Source of the DNA: JAYEID01 sp964581885
GTDB taxonomy: Bacteria; Patescibacteriota; WWE3; JAUXAW01; JAYEID01
DNA: 7,305 bases
Direction: 5' to 3'
NCBI GenBank assembly: GCA_964581885.1
Contig: CAZOPS010000036.1
Span: 1 to 7,305, forward strand
The translations under genes were made by a program, and so were the position numbers. The notes beneath the pieces are model-generated. The model was not told where the DNA came from, searched no databases, and was given only the letters and a program-made list of their open reading frames with translations. This document shows positions 3,558-7,305 of the stretch, piece after piece; positions within the stretch are counted from its first letter, which is position 1; each line of letters begins with the position of its first letter.

Positions 3558-6373
3558 TTTAATTCCCGCCAGGTAATCCGGTTCTCACCCAAAAGAGGCG
3601 TGAGTTTAACGACAGATTCCGGATCAAATGAAAAATAATTTGCAGGTTCTAAGTCATCATCTGGGGAATCATCATCACCATCTTTTCCAATTCGCGTCCG
3701 ACTCAATATTAAAGCCTCATCGTAGTAACCAAAGGCTATAGCGGAGCCCTGCACCCACAAGCCGTTTTCCTGCTCCTCAAAATCACTTCTAGTATCTGTA
3801 ACTGGATCGTGATCATAAATACCTTGGTCAGACAACAACACAGCTTTAACATTCTCAACATCTGCTTTTACTTCAATATTACCCTTACTTACAAATACAT
3901 AGGACCCGTTATCTGGTACAAAATCCGAAGCAAAAAGAACATCTCCTGCCACCAGTATGGCTGCTGATCTTCCATCAAACCCGTTATTATTTCTAATCAC
4001 CAAATCTCCATTTACTTTTAAAACACTTCCATCAGCTACAAGACAGCCACCCACCGATCCATCTTCCATGCTTGCTCCAGAGCCGCAATCCACAATTTTA
4101 TCACTAACTGCGTTGTCAAAGTAGGAATAATCAAAGTTATATCTAGAGTCAGAGGCGTCATAAAATCCTAATGAACCGTAATTTTTAAGCTCCCAGCCAC
4201 CTGATTTACTCGAGTCATAAGCATCGCCCTCACCCCAAGAATGCGGGCCAGCAGAAGACATAACAAGCCCAGCAGAACTGCGTGCTAATGAGAAATAAGG
4301 CGCTGGTTCAAAGCGAGAAGGCGGTTCGTCTCGAAACGCTTCTGCACCAGCTGGAATGTAGGTAGAAATACCACTGCCGCTGTAAACATCTCCCGCTTCT
4401 GACTGAAACCAAGTTAAAAGCTCTACATTAAAATCAACGCTATCGGAGTGAGAACCTAAACAGGCCTCGGTCCCTGTGCCTGTAACATTGAGAGTATAGG
4501 TCTCATCATAATCAACTTCATCCTCGTTAATACTTAAACAAGCCCAACCAGTATTCTCTGTATCGCTAGCGGGATCAAGATCAATTGATAAACTTGGACT
4601 AACACAACCAGCTGCATCGGAAGAAAATCCAGTTAAAGTAACCCCAGCATCACCAGAGACACCAGAAGAACTAGTATTAAAAGAAACACGCGCTGTTGCT
4701 GGATCCCAACAATCACCCACAACTCTAGTAGTAATAAGAACTTCTGTATCTTCACCTCCAGGATCTAAGGTCAAGGGTCCTGCGGGGAGATTTACAGAAA
4801 AGTCGGCTTTTTGAATTCCCATCCAAGCATATTTAGTTTCCATAGAACTAATCCCCCCCACATTTGCAAAAAAGAGGTCATCCAACGGCTCATCGTAAGA
4901 AATACCGGAACCTGTGGAAGGGTCAGAAGAATTATTCCAATGCTTGTTGAATCCAGAACAAGGACAGTAACAAGTATCAGGCTCAATCTTTATCCTATAC
5001 TCATCACTTACCGCACTTTCTTCTACAGCAACATCAAAACCTAACGGGTCTAGAACAAATTCAGAGCCTGCTGAATTTTGCAAAACTATACTAGCATTAC
5101 CAGAAATATTTTCATCTGGATCCTGAATACCAAAACTACGCCCACCACCCACAAGTTCTTGCCACACATGACCTTCTACAAATCCTGGACATTCCACTGT
5201 CACAGTCGTGCTATCCGCACCGCCATTTATATTTCCAGCTGCATCTCGCAAATGCAAACCTACCTGGTAATTGCCCGGTTCCAAATCATTCAAATGCCTT
5301 GGATTTCCGCCAAATGTTATAGTATTATTCCAAACAAGAGTATCAGAAATAGGTCCTTTCTCAGGAGGATCCACAACGTTCCAATTAAGAAAGTAAGTAC
5401 CCCACGTAGCCTCATCATTTAGTTTCCAATCAAATTTTCCCCAACCATCATCAGCTACTATGTCACCTACGCCATCGGGGCCACCTTCAGGATCACCTGT
5501 TTTATCAGCCAGCACAACATAGAAAAAACTTAACGATGTTCCCCAAGCATCGTCCCCAGGATGATCAATAATATTATAAGCATGTAAGGTAACCTCATTC
5601 CCATAAGTTTCTTCTGTAAAAGCTGTTTGCACACTCTCATCCAGATAGGGACAAACCTTATCGGGATCATTTAAGTCGCCGGTAGGTGCTACTGTATCGT
5701 CAGCTACTCGAAAAGAGCAGGTACTGCTATCAGAGTCTCTAGGACCGTTATCCGCTCTTACCTTCCACTCATAACTCTTACCCAATGCTTGCTGACAGTC
5801 ACCACCATAACGGTCGCAAAGGTTGAATGAACACGATGTGGTGTTTTCCCCCTCTTCACAAACCTTGGTTCCACTCCAATCACCAGACCCGGCTTCCCGC
5901 AAATATACTTTATATTTGTTATCGTTAGGACATCCCTCGCCCCAATCAGATGTCTCTTGCCAACTAAAATCAACTACATAATCAGTAACTGTACTGTTCA
6001 TTCCCGGAGAACAACTAGCACAATCGCAGACTGGACTTTCAGGATCTTTTTCGTCACAACCATCATCACTAGGACCTTCACAAGGGCAGGGACCCTTACA
6101 AGGCTCCTCCCACGCATTACAATCATATTCAATATCACAATAAGTAGATATACCACCGTCATCAGTAGCACAAGTTCCCGTACTATAACAGTACTGACAG
6201 GTGTCACCTCTGCAATCAGGACCACATTCCAGCGAACTGCAAGGACCACCAACAGGATCGCACATCGCCCTAGCTTCATTCGCAAGACCTACAACAGAAG
6301 CAACTAGAATACTTAAAACAAGAATTACTTTAATTTTGCAGGTTATACTTTTAGTCAGCAAAAAATTTCTCAT
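3554..6373 (-). CDS. Large secreted cysteine-rich multidomain surface protein
   Basis: From the ATG at 6373 the product is 939 residues; a TTG at 6385 would add four. A signal peptide is clear: basic start, hydrophobic VILVLSILVASVVGLA, and an ARA-M cleavage site near residue 36. Residues 38-121 contain 16 cysteines, suggesting disulfides outside the cell. Then come a fibronectin III-like domain (about 132-222, with YKVYLRE and YEWKVRA), an Ig-like domain ending LRDAAGN (about 259-395), an SdrD-B-like domain starting VEGHVW (about 397-470), another Ig-like region (about 540-650), and a C-terminal module from LTWFQSEAGDVYSG (about 653) to ITWRELN. I recall this last module, WFQ...GDVY to a terminal W-R/K-E, as recurrent in secreted Patescibacteria proteins. 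Its VNGDLVI, VAGDVLF and SKGNIEV strands suggest a beta-solenoid. An acidic GDDDSPDDDLEP run may bind calcium. No sortase motif or catalytic site is seen. It probably forms an operon with the gene 15 nt upstream. Confidence 0.88.
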   Translation of the reverse strand: MRNFLLTKSITCKIKVILVLSILVASVVGLANEARAMCDPVGGPCSSLECGPDCRGDTCQYCYSTGTCATDDGGISTYCDIEYDCNAWEEPCKGPCPCEGPSDDGCDEKDPESPVCDCASCSPGMNSTVTDYVVDFSWQETSDWGEGCPNDNKYKVYLREAGSGDWSGTKVCEEGENTTSCSFNLCDRYGGDCQQALGKSYEWKVRADNGPRDSDSSTCSFRVADDTVAPTGDLNDPDKVCPYLDESVQTAFTEETYGNEVTLHAYNIIDHPGDDAWGTSLSFFYVVLADKTGDPEGGPDGVGDIVADDGWGKFDWKLNDEATWGTYFLNWNVVDPPEKGPISDTLVWNNTITFGGNPRHLNDLEPGNYQVGLHLRDAAGNINGGADSTTVTVECPGFVEGHVWQELVGGGRSFGIQDPDENISGNASIVLQNSAGSEFVLDPLGFDVAVEESAVSDEYRIKIEPDTCYCPCSGFNKHWNNSSDPSTGSGISYDEPLDDLFFANVGGISSMETKYAWMGIQKADFSVNLPAGPLTLDPGGEDTEVLITTRVVGDCWDPATARVSFNTSSSGVSGDAGVTLTGFSSDAAGCVSPSLSIDLDPASDTENTGWACLSINEDEVDYDETYTLNVTGTGTEACLGSHSDSVDFNVELLTWFQSEAGDVYSGSGISTYIPAGAEAFRDEPPSRFEPAPYFSLARSSAGLVMSSAGPHSWGEGDAYDSSKSGGWELKNYGSLGFYDASDSRYNFDYSYFDNAVSDKIVDCGSGASMEDGSVGGCLVADGSVLKVNGDLVIRNNNGFDGRSAAILVAGDVLFASDFVPDNGSYVFVSKGNIEVKADVENVKAVLLSDQGIYDHDPVTDTRSDFEEQENGLWVQGSAIAFGYYDEALILSRTRIGKDGDDDSPDDDLEPANYFSFDPESVVKLTPLLGENRITWRELN

Positions 6374-6388
6374 ATCAAGACTCAAAAA

Positions 6389-7096
6389 TTAGCGAGTTAT
6401 TGCAAATTTTTCAAGATGTAAGCTCCCATCTTTCCCCAATCCAACCCAAACAATAATGTTGCTCCCAACAAATCTCTGAGCAGCCTCAAGATCATGTTCA
6501 ATCACTTCTTGCTCTCCGATAGATTGAGTAAGACTCCGACCGCTAGCAAGCCTCACCACACCAGAACTCGCTTGAACAAACACTTCCCTATCTATAACGC
6601 CTATTAACTCTCCGCTCAAAAATAGCTGCGGGCTATCCTCATCTGCATCTTCCAATCCCGGAGAATAGAACCCCGCGGAACTCCCCCCATTACCCACTGG
6701 GTGCCTCTCAACATAGTAAACAACAGCATCCCGAACATCCTCGCCTTCTGGAAATTCCTCAACATAACTAGAACAATTAACGAACAAGGCTCCCTCGCAC
6801 ATCTCCACCTGAATAAATACATCTTCCCCCATTGAGGAGCGAAAATCTGGAGAACACGAAAAAGGAACTTCAACATCCTTACCCGCTAACCTGAATAACC
6901 AGCCATCCTGAGTTTGTCCTGCCACCGACGCTTTAAATATCTTCTGTGGGCACCCGTCCTCCGAAACTCCCGCATCCTCACCAAATTCAGAACGTTCAAA
7001 TGCTTCGCTAGGTGCAAGTTCCTCGACCGAACTCCTACCTAAATCCTGCAGAGAAATTTCAAGGCCCCCCTGTTCTCTTTTCTTAAACCAGAACAA
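6389..7096 (-). CDS. Membrane-anchored protein with duplicated beta module, N-terminus broken
   Basis: I do not recognise this protein. The first usable start codon is the TTG at 7096 (235 residues), but there is no ribosome-binding site. The frame stays open upstream to a TGA at 7172-7174, encoding ESSFIFFSLLVCAGLL directly before FWFKKRE. That is a complete transmembrane helix with a positive cytoplasmic flank, so the true start lies upstream and appears lost where composition changes near 7140. After an acidic linker (about 12-48), two similar segments follow. KIFKASVAGQTQDGWLFRL with GEDVFIQVEMCEGALFVN (52-107) resembles LFLSGELIGVIDREVFVQA with GSNIIVWVGLGKDGSLHLEK (158-230), suggesting a duplicated small beta-barrel, perhaps OB-like. 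The stop is 15 nt before the ATG of the large secreted-protein gene, so the two are probably cotranscribed and may act together at the surface. Confidence 0.72.
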   Translation of the reverse strand: MFWFKKREQGGLEISLQDLGRSSVEELAPSEAFERSEFGEDAGVSEDGCPQKIFKASVAGQTQDGWLFRLAGKDVEVPFSCSPDFRSSMGEDVFIQVEMCEGALFVNCSSYVEEFPEGEDVRDAVVYYVERHPVGNGGSSAGFYSPGLEDADEDSPQLFLSGELIGVIDREVFVQASSGVVRLASGRSLTQSIGEQEVIEHDLEAAQRFVGSNIIVWVGLGKDGSLHLEKFAITR

Positions 7097-7119
7097 AAGC
7101 CCGGCACAAACAAGTAAGG

Positions 7120-7139
7120 AAAAGAAGATAAAAGAAGAT
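7120..7139. repeat. Exact tandem duplication of a 10-mer
   Basis: AAAAGAAGAT occurs twice in a row (7120-7129 and 7130-7139). It lies exactly where G+C content falls and where the open frame of the upstream gene loses its start. Ten is not a multiple of three, so copy-number change shifts the frame. A third copy would join the AT-rich frame on the right to the frame of the 235-residue protein. Confidence 0.7.
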
Positions 7140-7305
7140 TCTTTAATATTATTGGATGATAATAACCTATATCATAATATATCATAATGGTATCGTCTAA
7201 ACTTTTTGTATATGATTCTGGTAATGGATCTAAATTATCTAGTATTAAGTTTTCATTTACATTTAATAATAGCATATCAACATTATTAGTAAGATTTAAT
7301 CTATC
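7133..7305 (-). CDS. Partial AT-rich open frame, open at the window edge
   Basis: On the minus strand a frame is open from the edge at 7305. It formally continues to a stop at 7039-7041, but beyond about 7133 it only shadows another gene. It begins DRLNLTNNVDMLLLNV and includes NLDPLPESYTKSLDD and IMIYYDIGYYHPII. About 58 codons without a stop in DNA with 21% G+C is unlikely by chance. Nearly all third positions are A or T while first positions are less biased, which is a coding signature. I do not recognise the protein. Codon use is unlike every other gene here, so it probably comes from a different genome or a transferred element. Both ends are missing: the 5' end is off the window, the 3' end lost at the junction. 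Confidence 0.4.

Noticed and set aside
3660..3720. Acidic GDDDSPDDDLEP run as a dockerin that could bind the neighbouring cohesin-like domain
   Set aside because: A dockerin needs two EF-hand-like repeats (DxNxDG spacing) with helices. Here there is only one acidic run and no such repeat, so a cohesin-dockerin pair in this window is not supported.
4792..6307. Several 60-116-codon frames on both strands inside the large secreted-protein gene
   Set aside because: They lie wholly within a long gene with signal peptide and domains. Their products are rich in Thr/Ile/Arg or otherwise of shadow-like composition, and none has start signals.
6201..6392. Plus-strand frame of 63 codons covering the signal-peptide region
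   Set aside because: It is antisense to the signal peptide and gene start, with no start signal and no domain pattern.
6616..6876. Minus-strand frame of 86 codons inside the 235-residue protein gene
   Set aside because: It is an alternative frame of a coding gene, without a ribosome-binding site or recognisable features.
1..7305. tRNA, rRNA, tmRNA or SRP RNA genes
   Set aside because: I looked for cloverleaf ends with CCA, conserved rRNA words and the SRP GGAAGGAAGCA-type loop and saw none. The structured stretch at 2738-2985 does not match those classes.

Overview
The window looks like a piece, quite possibly a whole short contig, of a Patescibacteria (Candidate Phyla Radiation) genome, most likely of the Microgenomates/WWE3 type. 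This rests on recalled family resemblance, not a search. The reasons are a MraY with an unusual cytoplasmic insertion, a membrane-anchored cohesin-like protein, a large cysteine-rich secreted protein ending in a module I recall from secreted proteins of this group, and GC-rich palindromic intergenic repeats in an otherwise moderate-GC sequence. The genes read through with the standard code, and the stops used are TAG and TAA.

Layout, left to right. Bases 1-151 hold no gene. They are a mosaic of short palindromes and direct repeats lying downstream of ftsW. Next, on the minus strand, come ftsW (SEDS glycosyltransferase) and, upstream of it, mraY (lipid I synthase), a two-gene remnant of the dcw cell-wall cluster. 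Bases 2594-3038 look intergenic at first, but hold a compact minus-strand unit: an extended -10 promoter, a 5' hairpin, a perfect AGGAGG ribosome-binding site, a GTG-started 41-codon gene for a single-pass membrane peptide, and a strong intrinsic terminator. A plus-strand gene for a membrane-anchored cohesin-like protein starts from a promoter region that overlaps the small gene's promoter. It ends tail-to-tail with a 4-bp stop-codon overlap against a long minus-strand gene for a ~939-residue secreted, disulfide-rich, multidomain beta protein. Upstream of that, 15 nt away and probably in the same operon, is a gene for a membrane-anchored protein that appears to contain two copies of a small beta module.

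The right end is abnormal. Near base 7140, G+C falls from about 50% (6961-7080) to 21% (35 of 165 bases, 7141-7305). The upstream gene has no credible start, because its frame continues through a transmembrane segment into the AT-rich DNA. A different minus-strand frame there is open to the window edge with strongly AT-biased third positions. Two same-strand genes therefore appear to be broken and joined out of frame at one point, which is best explained by an assembly chimera or a foreign insertion.

Functionally, mraY and ftsW provide the lipid I and glycan-polymerisation steps of peptidoglycan synthesis at division. The cohesin-like protein, the large secreted protein and its operon partner look like cell-surface or envelope-exposed components. 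The strongest candidate for something undescribed is the 41-residue membrane peptide and its highly structured, self-contained transcript between mraY and the cohesin-like gene.
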